A stretch of 36,312 nt of DNA from Eubacterium sp. UBA3279 (GTDB taxonomy: Bacteria; Bacillota; Clostridia; Lachnospirales; Lachnospiraceae), in contig DETV01000109.1 of NCBI GenBank assembly GCA_002361775.1, positions 1 through 36,312 of the forward strand. Reading direction: 5' to 3'. Below, one piece after another: positions 12,865 through 21,211 of this stretch (positions are counted from its first letter, which is position 1; each line of letters opens with the position of its first letter). The notes beneath the pieces were generated by a model, which was not told the origin of the DNA, searched no databases, and saw nothing but the letters and a program-made list of their open reading frames with translations. Position numbers and translations under genes: made by a program.

Positions 12865-14198
12865 AACAACATTTATTCAGTAATAAAGACCTGAGAATAC
12901 TTTTGATCCCGCTGGTGATTGAGCAGATTTTAAATGCTCTGATGGGAACAGTGGATACTATGATGGTGAGTAATGTAAGTTCATCAGCTATTTCAGCAGT
13001 ATCTCTGGTAGATTCGATCAATGTATTGGTAATTCAGGTTTTTTCTGCTCTGGCAGCAGGAGGAACTATTATCTGTTCCCAGTACATGGGACAGAAGGAT
13101 ACAAAAAACGCCACCAAGACGGCGCAGCAGCTTGTAATGGTGGTAACTGTGATTTCCCTGGCGATTACCGCTGTTTGCGTGATCTGGCAGGTTCCTATTT
13201 TAAGACTGGTGTTTGGAAAAGTGGAAGCTTCGGTTATGAGGGATTCGGAAATTTATTTTCTGTATACGGCGCTGTCATTCCCATTTATTGGGATTTTTAA
13301 TGCCGGTTCTTCTGTATTTCGGGCTCAGGAAAATACCCGTCTTCCTATGGCGGTATCGGTGATTTCCAATGGTATGAATATTGTGGGAAATGCGATATTG
13401 ATTTTCGGATTCCATATGGGTGTGGCAGGTGCAGCCATATCCACACTGATTTCCAGAATTTTCTGTGCGGTGGTCATTATGTGGTATCTGAGAATGCCCC
13501 GGCAGGAAATAGTTGTCCGTGATTATATGAAAATCCGTCCGGATGGAAAGAGAATCAAAACACTTTTAGCTGTGGGAATTCCTACGGGTATTGAAAATGG
13601 AATGTTTCAGTTTGGAAAGCTGGCGATTCAGTCCACAGTGTCTACTCTGGGAACAGCCGCTATCGCAGCTCAGGCGATGACAAATATTCTGGAAAATATG
13701 AATGGTATTGCGGCTATGGGAATCGGAATCGGTTTAATGACCATTGTGGGAGAATGTATTGGAGCAGGCCGCAGGGATGAAGCGATTTATTATACAAAGA
13801 AATTATCCTGGATTGCGGAAGTTGTTGTTGTGATCAGTTGTATTCTGGTTTATCTGCTTACTGAAGGAATTACAAAAGTGGGCGGTATGGAGCCGGAGAG
13901 CGCTAAAATGTGTCTGTTTATGATGGGATGGATCACAGTGGTGAAACCGCTGGTATGGGTGTTGGCTTTTATTCCGGCTTACGGCATGAGAGCGGCAGGA
14001 GATGTGAAATTTTCTATGATATTGTCCTGTATTTCCATGTGGATCTGTCGTGTGAGCCTTTGTATTTTCCTGTGCCGTGTGATGGGATTCGGACCGATAG
14101 CTGTATGGATCGGTATGTTTACTGACTGGACAGTACGGGGAATTGTATATATGATACGGTTCAGGAGCAGAAAATGGATGGATCATCAGGTGATCTGA
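12861..14198 (+). CDS. MATE-family multidrug/sodium antiporter
   Basis: This 445-residue membrane protein of the MATE efflux family starts in an ATGA overlap with the HD gene. It has about twelve hydrophobic segments in two related halves. Typical motifs include IPLVIEQILNALMGTVDTMMVSN at the start, AAGGTIICSQYMGQKD after the second helix, FRAQENTRLPM and NGMNIVGNAILIFG in the middle, and GIENGMFQFGKLAIQ opening the second half. MATE proteins export cationic drugs or metabolites using a sodium or proton gradient. Substrate cannot be read from sequence. The gene is probably part of the run starting at 8620. Confidence 0.93.
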   Translation: MKQHLFSNKDLRILLIPLVIEQILNALMGTVDTMMVSNVSSSAISAVSLVDSINVLVIQVFSALAAGGTIICSQYMGQKDTKNATKTAQQLVMVVTVISLAITAVCVIWQVPILRLVFGKVEASVMRDSEIYFLYTALSFPFIGIFNAGSSVFRAQENTRLPMAVSVISNGMNIVGNAILIFGFHMGVAGAAISTLISRIFCAVVIMWYLRMPRQEIVVRDYMKIRPDGKRIKTLLAVGIPTGIENGMFQFGKLAIQSTVSTLGTAAIAAQAMTNILENMNGIAAMGIGIGLMTIVGECIGAGRRDEAIYYTKKLSWIAEVVVVISCILVYLLTEGITKVGGMEPESAKMCLFMMGWITVVKPLVWVLAFIPAYGMRAAGDVKFSMILSCISMWICRVSLCIFLCRVMGFGPIAVWIGMFTDWTVRGIVYMIRFRSRKWMDHQVI

Positions 14199-14222
14199 CA
14201 GAAAATGAAGAGGTGACAGAAT

Positions 14223-14726
14223 ATGCGGGAACGGTTAACAAAATCAGATGTGGAGAAGATAGAAAGGGAGATAGAGCATCGGAAACTGGTGGTGAGAAAA
14301 GAAGCCATTGAAGCGGTGAAAGAAGCCAGAGCCCAGGGCGATCTCAGCGAAAATTTTGAATACTATGCGGCAAAGAAGGAAAAGAACCAAAATGAAAGCA
14401 GAATACGGTATCTGGAGAGAATGCTGAAAACAGCAGAAGTGATTTCAGAAGAGTCGAAAGAGGATGAAGTGGGGCTGAACAATACGGTAACATTATTTCT
14501 GGAAGATGATGAGGAAGAAGAAACGTATCGTCTTGTCACCTCCATCCGGGGAAATTCTCTGGCCGGATTGATCAGTACGGAATCGCCTATTGGAAAAGCT
14601 ATTTTGGGACATAAAGTGGGAGACCGGGTATATATTAAAGTAAATGATGATTTTGGATATTATGCGGTGATCAAAAAGATAGAAAATACCCAGAATGAAG
14701 AAGAGGATAAAATCAGAAGTTTCTGA
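14223..14726 (+). CDS. greA: GreA/GreB-type transcription elongation factor
   Basis: This 167-residue cytoplasmic factor rescues backtracked RNA polymerase by stimulating transcript cleavage. The N-terminal coiled coil (residues 1-75) carries the acidic tip motif GDLSENFEYYAAKKEKN, whose Asp and Glu hold the catalytic magnesium. The C-terminal FKBP-like domain contains ISTESPIGKAILGHKVGDRVYIKV. Between them an unusually acidic loop (LEDDEEEETY) replaces the more neutral stretch of typical GreA. The ATG is preceded by AGAGGTGAC, 24 bases after the MATE stop. A second greA elsewhere in the genome cannot be excluded. Confidence 0.93.
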   Translation: MRERLTKSDVEKIEREIEHRKLVVRKEAIEAVKEARAQGDLSENFEYYAAKKEKNQNESRIRYLERMLKTAEVISEESKEDEVGLNNTVTLFLEDDEEEETYRLVTSIRGNSLAGLISTESPIGKAILGHKVGDRVYIKVNDDFGYYAVIKKIENTQNEEEDKIRSF

Positions 14727-14733
14727 TCAACAG

Positions 14734-14762
14734 TAGAAATTATTGCTGTTTTCAGATATAAT
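14734..14762 (+). promoter_or_regulatory. Possible promoter of the acetyltransferase gene
   Basis: The TATAAT at 14757-14762 is clear, with a weak TAGAAA 17 bp upstream. It is followed by AGGAGGG before the ATG at 14800. Confidence 0.45.
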
Positions 14763-14799
14763 GAGAATGTATTAGAGAAAATACAGGAGGGTTTTACAA

Positions 14800-15450
14800 A
14801 TGAATTTGAAAGATCGTATGAAAAATGGAATGTTGTTTTATGAACACGGACATAAAGATCCGATTGATATTCAACAGGAGCAGGAACTGGACGCAGAAAG
14901 AAAACGCTGCAAGGAGGTAATGTTTGATTATAACAGTACCCGTCCCAGTGAAAATGAGAAACGAACAGCTATTTTGAAAAGTATTCTGGGAGATTGCGGA
15001 GAGCACGTATTTATTGAAAATCCGGTGCATATGTCCTATGGAACTCACGTACATCTGGGAGAACATTTTTATGCAAACTTCAATATGGTGATCGTGGACG
15101 ATATGGATGTGTATATTGGAGATCGGGTAATGGTGGGACCAAATGTAACGATCTGCACCACAGGACATCCGGTATATCCTCTGTACCGGGAAATGGTAGC
15201 TCATTATTCCCTTCCTATTCACATTGGAAATAATGTTTGGATAGGCGCCAATTCAGTGATTCTTCCCGGAGTTACCATTGGAGATAACACAGTGATCGGA
15301 GCGGGAAGTATTGTTACCAGAGATATTCCGGCCAATGTGGTGGCAGTGGGTAATCCCTGTCGGGTGATGAGGGAAATCAGTGACCGGGACAGAGAGTACT
15401 ATTTTAGAGATATGAAAGTTGATTTTCCTTATACTCTGCGAGAAGAATAA
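14800..15450 (+). CDS. Maltose/galactoside O-acetyltransferase family enzyme
   Basis: This 216-residue hexapeptide-repeat acetyltransferase of the LacA/Maa/NodL type transfers acetyl from acetyl-CoA to a sugar hydroxyl. The N-terminal helices contain the maltose-acetyltransferase domain (MKNGMLFYEHG, RKRCKEVMFDYNSTRP). The left-handed beta helix follows: HVHLGEHFYANFNMVIVDD, IGDRVMVGPNVTI, IHIGNNVWIGANSVILPGVTIGDNTVIGAGSIVTRDIPANVVAVGNPC. The catalytic His lies in TTGHPV (H123). Ribosome site AGGAGGG. The sugar acceptor is not known. Confidence 0.9.
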   Translation: MNLKDRMKNGMLFYEHGHKDPIDIQQEQELDAERKRCKEVMFDYNSTRPSENEKRTAILKSILGDCGEHVFIENPVHMSYGTHVHLGEHFYANFNMVIVDDMDVYIGDRVMVGPNVTICTTGHPVYPLYREMVAHYSLPIHIGNNVWIGANSVILPGVTIGDNTVIGAGSIVTRDIPANVVAVGNPCRVMREISDRDREYYFRDMKVDFPYTLREE

Positions 15451-15561
15451 AATCAGATATTCTGTTGCCGCGACGATGGAAGCGGCCTGTGAATAAAAAT
15501 AAAAAAGCTTGGCATCCTAATGATGGATTCACTGTAGTTGGAGAGAAAGGAGAATTTTATC

Positions 15562-15990
15562 ATGAATGGGAATGCTGAGCTTTTAAACTTTGTGTACCAA
15601 AATGCCCAGATGGGAGTCAATACCATGAAACAAATTCTGGACCGGGTGGAGGATGGTTCTTTTAAAGAGCAATTGAGAAAACAATTGACCGCTTACGAAG
15701 ATTTTCAGCAGGAAGCCAGAAAAATGCTTAACGAAAATGGATTTGATGAGAAAGGAATCGGAGCATTTGATCGGTTGAAAACTTATTTGATGATCAATAT
15801 GCAGACTATGATGGATGCAGGGGAAGATCACATCGCTAAAATGCTGATTACAGGAAGCAACATGGGGATTGTGGAAGCCACACAGAATATAAAGCGATAC
15901 GAAAATGCAGAAAAAGATATCATAAAGCTGATGGAAAGGTTGCTGCACATGGAAGAGAAGAATGTGGAGGAACTGAAAAAATATCTGTAA
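15562..15990 (+). CDS. Four-helix hypothetical protein, ferritin-like
   Basis: This 142-residue protein starts at ATG 15562, chosen for GAAAGGAG just upstream. It is composed almost wholly of four long amphipathic helices: residues 3-28, 32-58, 70-100 and 105-140. MGVNTMKQILDRVEDGSFKEQLRKQLTAYEDFQQEARKML resembles DUF2383-type ferritin-like proteins, with acidic residues and a few possible metal ligands on the helices (E, H). The assignment is by fold impression only, and no biochemical function is claimed. It lies upstream of the Gfo/Idh/MocA gene by 20 bases and may be co-transcribed. Confidence 0.7.
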   Translation: MNGNAELLNFVYQNAQMGVNTMKQILDRVEDGSFKEQLRKQLTAYEDFQQEARKMLNENGFDEKGIGAFDRLKTYLMINMQTMMDAGEDHIAKMLITGSNMGIVEATQNIKRYENAEKDIIKLMERLLHMEEKNVEELKKYL

Positions 15991-16010
15991 CTGAAAATGG
16001 GAGGATGACA

Positions 16011-16976
16011 ATGGAGAAAAAATTTCGTTTTGGAATTATGGGGGCAGGAAATATTGCAAGGCAATTTTGTGATGCGGTGACCCGCCAGGGGGAAGGCGTG
16101 GTTGCTGCCGTTGCCAGCAAATCTTTGGAACGGGCGGAAAAATTTGCCGGAGAGCAGGGAATACCTCATTTTTATGGGAATTATGAAGAAATGCTGGAAA
16201 AAGAAAATCCGGATGCGGTTTATGTGGCGGTTACAACCAACGCTCATCATGAACTGACGATGTTATGTCTGGAGCGGGGGATTCCTGTATTGTGTGAAAA
16301 AGCCATGTGCAGAAATGGAAAAGAAGCAGAAGATATATTCCGTTGTTCAAGAGAAAAAAATGTTTTTGTAATGGAAGCCATGTGGTCCCGGTTCTTACCC
16401 AAGATGGCCAAAATAAAGGAATGGCTGGAGCAGGAAAGAATCGGAAAAGTAAATCTTGTCACCTGTAATATTGGATTTAAGGCGCCGGCAGACCGGGAAA
16501 ACCGATATTACAATCCTTCGCTGGGAGGAGGAGCTACATATGATATTCTGGTGTACTGCTATGAAATCGCCAGATATTTCTTTGAGGAAAAACCATTGGA
16601 ATGCGTGTGTATGACAGACTGGGCAGAAACCGGTGTGGATCAGACGGATACGGTGCTGATGAAATATCCGGAATGTATCGTTTCTCTTACTGCAACCTTC
16701 CAGGGCGATATTCCTAACGATATGGTTTTTTATGGCTCAAAAGGAAAAATCCTTGTCCCTTATCCTCATTATGGGAAAGAGGCTTATCTGTATACAGAGG
16801 GAGAGGTGGAAGAAATCTTTGACGGCGATAGAGAAGAAAATGGGTTTGTCTATGAAATTGGGGAAGTTATTCGTTGCGTGAGAGAAGGAAAAATTGAAAG
16901 TTCTGTGGCGCCACATCAGATGACGTTGGATATGGCGCAGATATTTGACCGGATTTACAGCAGAAAACAAGGATAG
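16011..16976 (+). CDS. Gfo/Idh/MocA-family NAD(P)-dependent oxidoreductase
   Basis: This protein is 321 residues from ATG 16011 (GGAGG six bases upstream); ATG 16005 is the alternative. The N-terminal Rossmann fold has GIMGAGNIARQF (residues about 8-19) for NAD(P). The family's EKP motif reads CEKAMC here, so the cofactor-side Lys is kept and the Pro is replaced. NPSLGGGATYDILVY and the following helix carry the region of the catalytic His/Asp site: the usual GGGxLxDxG-x(3)-H appears as GGGATYDILVYCYE, with Asp kept but Tyr where His is common. It resembles the trans-1,2-dihydrobenzenediol/xylose dehydrogenase branch. The substrate is probably a sugar or cyclitol; uncertain. Confidence 0.9.
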   Translation: MEKKFRFGIMGAGNIARQFCDAVTRQGEGVVAAVASKSLERAEKFAGEQGIPHFYGNYEEMLEKENPDAVYVAVTTNAHHELTMLCLERGIPVLCEKAMCRNGKEAEDIFRCSREKNVFVMEAMWSRFLPKMAKIKEWLEQERIGKVNLVTCNIGFKAPADRENRYYNPSLGGGATYDILVYCYEIARYFFEEKPLECVCMTDWAETGVDQTDTVLMKYPECIVSLTATFQGDIPNDMVFYGSKGKILVPYPHYGKEAYLYTEGEVEEIFDGDREENGFVYEIGEVIRCVREGKIESSVAPHQMTLDMAQIFDRIYSRKQG

Positions 16977-17046
16977 GATTATATAAAATTAACCTGCAAT
17001 TAATGATTTATGGATGAGAAAGTCTCGATTGGGAGGAAGACAGACT

Positions 17047-18288
17047 ATGAAGATGAAATTAACAAAGATGGAAAAAGCCTGGATTTTGTATGATGTGGGA
17101 AATTCGGCATTTATTTTGCTGGTATCGACGATCATTCCTATTTATTTTAATTATCTGGCAGATCTGGCAAATATCAGCTCGTCGGATTATCTGGCATACT
17201 GGGGATATGCCGCTTCTATTGCCACGCTGGTGGTGGCAGTGATCGGTCCGGTATTTGGCACTATTGCAGATACGAAAAATCTGAAAAAGAAGATTTTTAC
17301 CGTTACGCTGCTGGTGGGAACAATTTGCTGTGCTTTATTGGGATTTATGACTCATTGGCTGGTATTTTTAGTGATGTTTGTGATTGCCAAGATCGGTTAT
17401 TCTTCCAGTAATGTTTTTTATGACGCTATGCTTACAGATGTGACTACAGAAGAAAGAATGGATGATGTGTCTTCTCAGGGATATGCCTGGGGATATATTG
17501 GCAGCTGTATTCCTTTTTGCGCAGGACTGGCTCTGGTGCTGGGAGGAGAAAAAATAGGATTATCCATGCAAATGTCTATGACCATAACCTTTATCATTAC
17601 AGCGTTATGGTGGTTTTTGATAACACTTCCCCTGTTAAAACGGTATAAGCAGGTTCATTATGTGGAGAATCAGGGGCAGATTATAAAAAGAAGTTTCGGA
17701 CGTCTTTGGAATTCTCTGAAGGAAATGAGAAAAGAAAAACATATTTTTATGTTTTTACTGGCTTTCTTTTTCTATATTGACGGTGTATATACTATTATTG
17801 AAATGGCAACAGCCTATGGAGAATCTCTGGGACTGGACAGTACCGGTCTGCTGCTGGCGCTTTTGGTAACCCAGTTAGTAGCATTTCCGTTTTGTCTTAT
17901 TTTTGCAAAACTGGCAAAGAAATTTTCGGGAACAAAGCTGATTACAGTGTGTATCGTTGCATATTTTTGTATTGCAGTTTATGCGATTCAGTTGGACAGA
18001 CAGGTGGAGTTCTGGATTCTGGCAGTCTGTGTAGGTATGTTCCAGGGAGGAATTCAGGCTTTATCCAGATCCTATTTTGCAAAAATCATTCCGGCAGAAA
18101 AATCAGGAGAATATTTTGGTCTGCTGGATATTTGTGGAAAAGGAGCATCCTTTATAGGAACAACCCTGGTGAGTGTTGTCAGCCAGATTACCAATCAGGT
18201 AAATCTTGGAGTGGGTGCAATTGCAATTATTTTTATTATCGGTCTGATCTTGTTCAGAAAAGCGGCTGCACTGAATCCGGATGTGTAA
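17047..18288 (+). CDS. MFS transporter, UMF1 family
   Basis: This protein is 413 residues from ATG 17047 (GGGAGG 11-16 bases upstream). It has about eleven or twelve membrane helices. The start EKAWILYDVGNSAFILLVSTIIPIYF is the hallmark of the UMF1/Atg22-like MFS branch, in which W-x(2)-YDxxNSA lies at the first helix. The loop GPVFGTIADTKNLKKK is the MFS motif A between helices 2 and 3, and GGIQALSRSYFAKIIP is the equivalent late loop. Members occur widely in Firmicutes and their substrates are mostly unknown; amino acid or sugar export is guessed from homologues. It is an isolated gene between the oxidoreductase and galE. Confidence 0.9.
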   Translation: MKMKLTKMEKAWILYDVGNSAFILLVSTIIPIYFNYLADLANISSSDYLAYWGYAASIATLVVAVIGPVFGTIADTKNLKKKIFTVTLLVGTICCALLGFMTHWLVFLVMFVIAKIGYSSSNVFYDAMLTDVTTEERMDDVSSQGYAWGYIGSCIPFCAGLALVLGGEKIGLSMQMSMTITFIITALWWFLITLPLLKRYKQVHYVENQGQIIKRSFGRLWNSLKEMRKEKHIFMFLLAFFFYIDGVYTIIEMATAYGESLGLDSTGLLLALLVTQLVAFPFCLIFAKLAKKFSGTKLITVCIVAYFCIAVYAIQLDRQVEFWILAVCVGMFQGGIQALSRSYFAKIIPAEKSGEYFGLLDICGKGASFIGTTLVSVVSQITNQVNLGVGAIAIIFIIGLILFRKAAALNPDV

Positions 18289-18345
18289 AAATAGAAAACA
18301 GAGATGAAAAGTGCTGAATGTGCAAAAAATCTGGTTAAATATTTA

Positions 18346-18374
18346 TTGAATTCTACCTATAGGAATGGTACACT
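18346..18374 (+). promoter_or_regulatory. galE promoter
   Basis: TTGAAT (18346-18351) and TACACT (18369-18374) are 17 bp apart. The roughly 65-base leader contains a small GGG-aaaaat-CCC hairpin near 18407-18418 before the AGGAGG ribosome site. Confidence 0.65.
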
Positions 18375-18447
18375 AAAAAGGATGAGGTACGCAAAACTAT
18401 CATAACAGGGAAAAATCCCATGTTCGAGCTTAAAGGAGGATACTGAA

Positions 18448-19470
18448 ATGAAAATTTTAGTTACAGGCGGTGCAGGGTATATTGGAAGTCATACCTGTGT
18501 GGAATTGTTGAATGCAGGATATGATGTAGTAGTGGTTGATAATCTTTATAATGCCAGTGAGAAAGCATTGGAGCGTGTGGAAGAGATCACAGGAAAGAAA
18601 GTGACTTTCTACAATGCAGATATTCGTGATAAAGCAGCTATGGATGATGTTTTCGAAAAAGAACAGGTGAATGCGGTAATTCATTTTGCAGGATTGAAAG
18701 CAGTGGGAGAGTCCGTGGCAAAACCGATTGAGTATTATGAAAATAATATTGCAGGAACATTGACTCTTTGCGATTCTATGAGAAGCCATGGAGTAAAAAA
18801 TATTATTTTCAGCTCTTCAGCTACAGTATATGGCGATCCCGCATTTATTCCGATCACAGAAGAATGTCCGAAAGGAACATGTACAAATCCTTATGGATGG
18901 ACAAAATGGATGTTAGAGCAGATTCTCACAGATATCCATACTTCTGATCCGGAATGGAATGTAATTCTTCTCAGATACTTTAACCCAATCGGCGCTCACA
19001 AGAGTGGAATGATCGGAGAGGATCCGAAGGGTATCCCGAACAACCTTCTGCCTTATGTAGCTCAGGTTGCTATTGGTAAGAGAGAATGTCTGGGAGTATT
19101 CGGTGACGACTATGATACACCGGATGGAACCGGCGTGCGTGATTATATTCATGTGGTGGATCTGGCAGTAGGCCATGTAAAAGCGCTGAAAAAACTGGAA
19201 GAAAAAGCAGGCGTATGCGTATATAACCTGGGAACAGGTCATGGATACAGCGTTCTTCAGGTGGTACATGCTTTTGAAAAAGCGTGTGGTCATGCGATCA
19301 AGTATGAGATCAAGGACAGAAGACCTGGAGATATTGCTATGTGCTACTGTGATCCGGAAAAAGCAAAGAAAGAGCTGGGATGGGAAGCGCAGTACGGTAT
19401 TGATGAGATGTGTCAGGACTCCTGGAGATGGCAGAGTCAGAATCCAGACGGATATGGCACAGAAAAATAA
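18448..19470 (+). CDS. galE: UDP-glucose 4-epimerase
   Basis: This 340-residue short-chain dehydrogenase-type enzyme interconverts UDP-glucose and UDP-galactose for the Leloir pathway and glycan synthesis. It has the NAD motif GGAGYIGSHT at the start, an Asp-rich VVVDNLYNAS after strand 2, IHFAGLKAVGESV, the FSSSATVYGDP segment with the active-site Ser/Thr, and YGWTK supplying the catalytic Tyr and Lys. RYFNPIGAH, NLLPYVAQVAIGKR and RDYIHVVDLA are the UDP-sugar binding parts. Length is standard. It has its own promoter and a strong downstream terminator, so it is monocistronic. Confidence 0.98.
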   Translation: MKILVTGGAGYIGSHTCVELLNAGYDVVVVDNLYNASEKALERVEEITGKKVTFYNADIRDKAAMDDVFEKEQVNAVIHFAGLKAVGESVAKPIEYYENNIAGTLTLCDSMRSHGVKNIIFSSSATVYGDPAFIPITEECPKGTCTNPYGWTKWMLEQILTDIHTSDPEWNVILLRYFNPIGAHKSGMIGEDPKGIPNNLLPYVAQVAIGKRECLGVFGDDYDTPDGTGVRDYIHVVDLAVGHVKALKKLEEKAGVCVYNLGTGHGYSVLQVVHAFEKACGHAIKYEIKDRRPGDIAMCYCDPEKAKKELGWEAQYGIDEMCQDSWRWQSQNPDGYGTEK

Positions 19471-19481
19471 AGGGTAAAATG

Positions 19482-19533
19482 AAAAAAGCTTTCAACAGAT
19501 AATCATGGAGGATTTCTGTTGGAAGCTTTTTTT
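19482..19533. terminator. Two-way terminator between galE and the DUF1846 gene
   Basis: AAAAAAGCTTTCAACAGA (19482-19499) pairs with TCTGTTGGAAGCTTTTTT (19515-19532) apart from one mismatch. The T run on one side and the A run on the other serve both convergent genes. Confidence 0.92.
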
Positions 19534-19541
19534 GTATTTTA

Positions 19542-21020
19542 TCAATGAAGCATGGATTTGTGTTCGTATTTTGGTTCAGAGGTAAGCTGAACACCAAGGC
19601 GTTTAAAAATACCCACATCGACTTTGGATAACATAACAGATGTGTGTACCTGACATCCTTTTAATTTTGGAAGCTGGCTGAGCGCCTTTTGAGCTTCTTT
19701 GCTGGAAGCTGCGCTGCTGGAAAGAGCAATGAGAACTTCATCGGTGTGAAGTCTTGGGTTTTTGCTTCCCAGATAAGCGGTTTTTAAGGTCTGAATCGGC
19801 TCGATGGAGGCAGGAGAAATTACGTGAAGTTTATGATCGATACCGGCCAGTTCCTTTAAAGCATTCAAAAGCAGGGCGGCAGAAGCGCCCAGCAGATCAG
19901 AAGTTTTACCACATACGATCCGTCCGTCCGGGAGTTCTATTGCTGCAGCAGGACTTCCGGTTTCCTCTGCTCTGTTCAGAGCAGGAGTAACTACCGCTCT
20001 GTCAGTGGTGGAAATGTGGAGCTGCTTCATCAAAAGTTCGATCTTGTATACTTCTTCCTCTTTTCTCACCCCATCCAAAACACCGGCTTTGGCTTCGTAG
20101 TAACGGCGGATGATCTCCTGACAGGAGGCTTCCTTGCAGGCGCTGTCGTCTATGATACAGTTTCCTGCCATATTTACTCCCATATCTGTGGGGGATTTAT
20201 AAGGACATTCGCCAAAAATTTTCTCAAACATGGCTTCTACCACAGGATAGATCTCCACATCACGATTATAGTTAACTGTGGTTTTGCCATAAGCTTCCAG
20301 ATGGAAGGGATCGATCATATTTACGTCGTTTAAATCGGCAGTAGCCGCTTCATAAGCCAGGTTTACAGGATGTTTCAAAGGTATATTCCAGATAGGGAAG
20401 GTTTCGAACTTGGCATAGCCTGCCCGGACTCCCCGTTTCTGTTCATGGTATAACTGAGAAAGACAGGTGGCCATTTTTCCGCTTCCAGGACCGGGAGCAG
20501 TGATGACTACAAGAGGTCTTGTGGTTTCAATGTAATCATTTTTTCCGTATCCTTCGTCGCTGACGATTAAAGGAATATTATTGGGGTAACCTTCAATAGA
20601 GTAAAGAATATATACCCGGATACCTAATTTTTCCAGACGTTTTCTGAATTGGTCTGCGCTGTTTTGTCCGACATACTGAGTAATGGCTACGCTGCCGACA
20701 TAGAGTCCTTTTTCCGTGAAAACCTCAATCAGACGAAGAACTTCCGTATCGTAGGTGATACCGAGATCACCCCGGATTTTATTTTTCTCAATATCTCCGG
20801 CGCTGATAACGATAACGATCTCTGCCTGATCAGCCAGTTGCATCAACATTTGAAGTTTACTGTCTGGGGCAAATCCGGGAAGAACCCGGGAAGCGTGAAA
20901 ATCATCAAAAAGTTTCCCGCCGAATTCAAGGTAAAGTTTATTATCAAATTGATTAATGCGTTCGCGGATATGTTCAGACTGCATGGAAAGATATTTCTGG
21001 TTATCAAATCCGATCTTCAT
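19542..21020 (-). CDS. DUF1846 (UPF0371) family protein
   Basis: This 492-residue cytoplasmic protein has its ATG at 21020 (minus) after AGGAGG. It matches the DUF1846 family along its whole length: MKIGFDNQKYLSMQSEHIRERI at the start, LYLEFGGKLFDDFHASRVLPGF, VIVISAGDIEKNKIRGDLGITYD, APGPGSGKMATCLSQLYHE (a nucleotide-binding-like glycine loop), and DMGVNMAGNCIIDD. Structures of members show an ATP- or nucleotide-type fold, but the reaction is not established. It is divergent from ftsH and convergent with galE. Length and motifs are complete. Confidence 0.93.
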   Translation of the reverse strand: MKIGFDNQKYLSMQSEHIRERINQFDNKLYLEFGGKLFDDFHASRVLPGFAPDSKLQMLMQLADQAEIVIVISAGDIEKNKIRGDLGITYDTEVLRLIEVFTEKGLYVGSVAITQYVGQNSADQFRKRLEKLGIRVYILYSIEGYPNNIPLIVSDEGYGKNDYIETTRPLVVITAPGPGSGKMATCLSQLYHEQKRGVRAGYAKFETFPIWNIPLKHPVNLAYEAATADLNDVNMIDPFHLEAYGKTTVNYNRDVEIYPVVEAMFEKIFGECPYKSPTDMGVNMAGNCIIDDSACKEASCQEIIRRYYEAKAGVLDGVRKEEEVYKIELLMKQLHISTTDRAVVTPALNRAEETGSPAAAIELPDGRIVCGKTSDLLGASAALLLNALKELAGIDHKLHVISPASIEPIQTLKTAYLGSKNPRLHTDEVLIALSSSAASSKEAQKALSQLPKLKGCQVHTSVMLSKVDVGIFKRLGVQLTSEPKYEHKSMLH

Positions 21021-21157
21021 AAATCATGTCCTCCTATGTGTATGGTCATAATAAAAACACATAAACTAGTATACTACAAACTCATTATCAAATGCTACTG
21101 TAAATATGAAAATTTCGTGAAAAAGTTGTTTTTACGGGAAGAATAAAGGGAAAGGAG

Positions 21158-21186
21158 TTGATTTATGGCGAAGAAATCTTTATAAT
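21158..21186 (+). promoter_or_regulatory. ftsH promoter
   Basis: TTGATT (21158-21163), a 17-bp spacer and a perfect TATAAT (21181-21186) lie just before the AAGGAGG ribosome site. The leader would be only about 20 bases. Confidence 0.75.
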
Positions 21187-21211
21187 GAGGAAGTATATTA
21201 AGGAGGAAATT

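Noticed and set aside
15464..15486. Terminator after the acetyltransferase (GCCGC/GCGGC)
   Set aside because: The stem is only five pairs with no T tract; too weak to report as a terminator.
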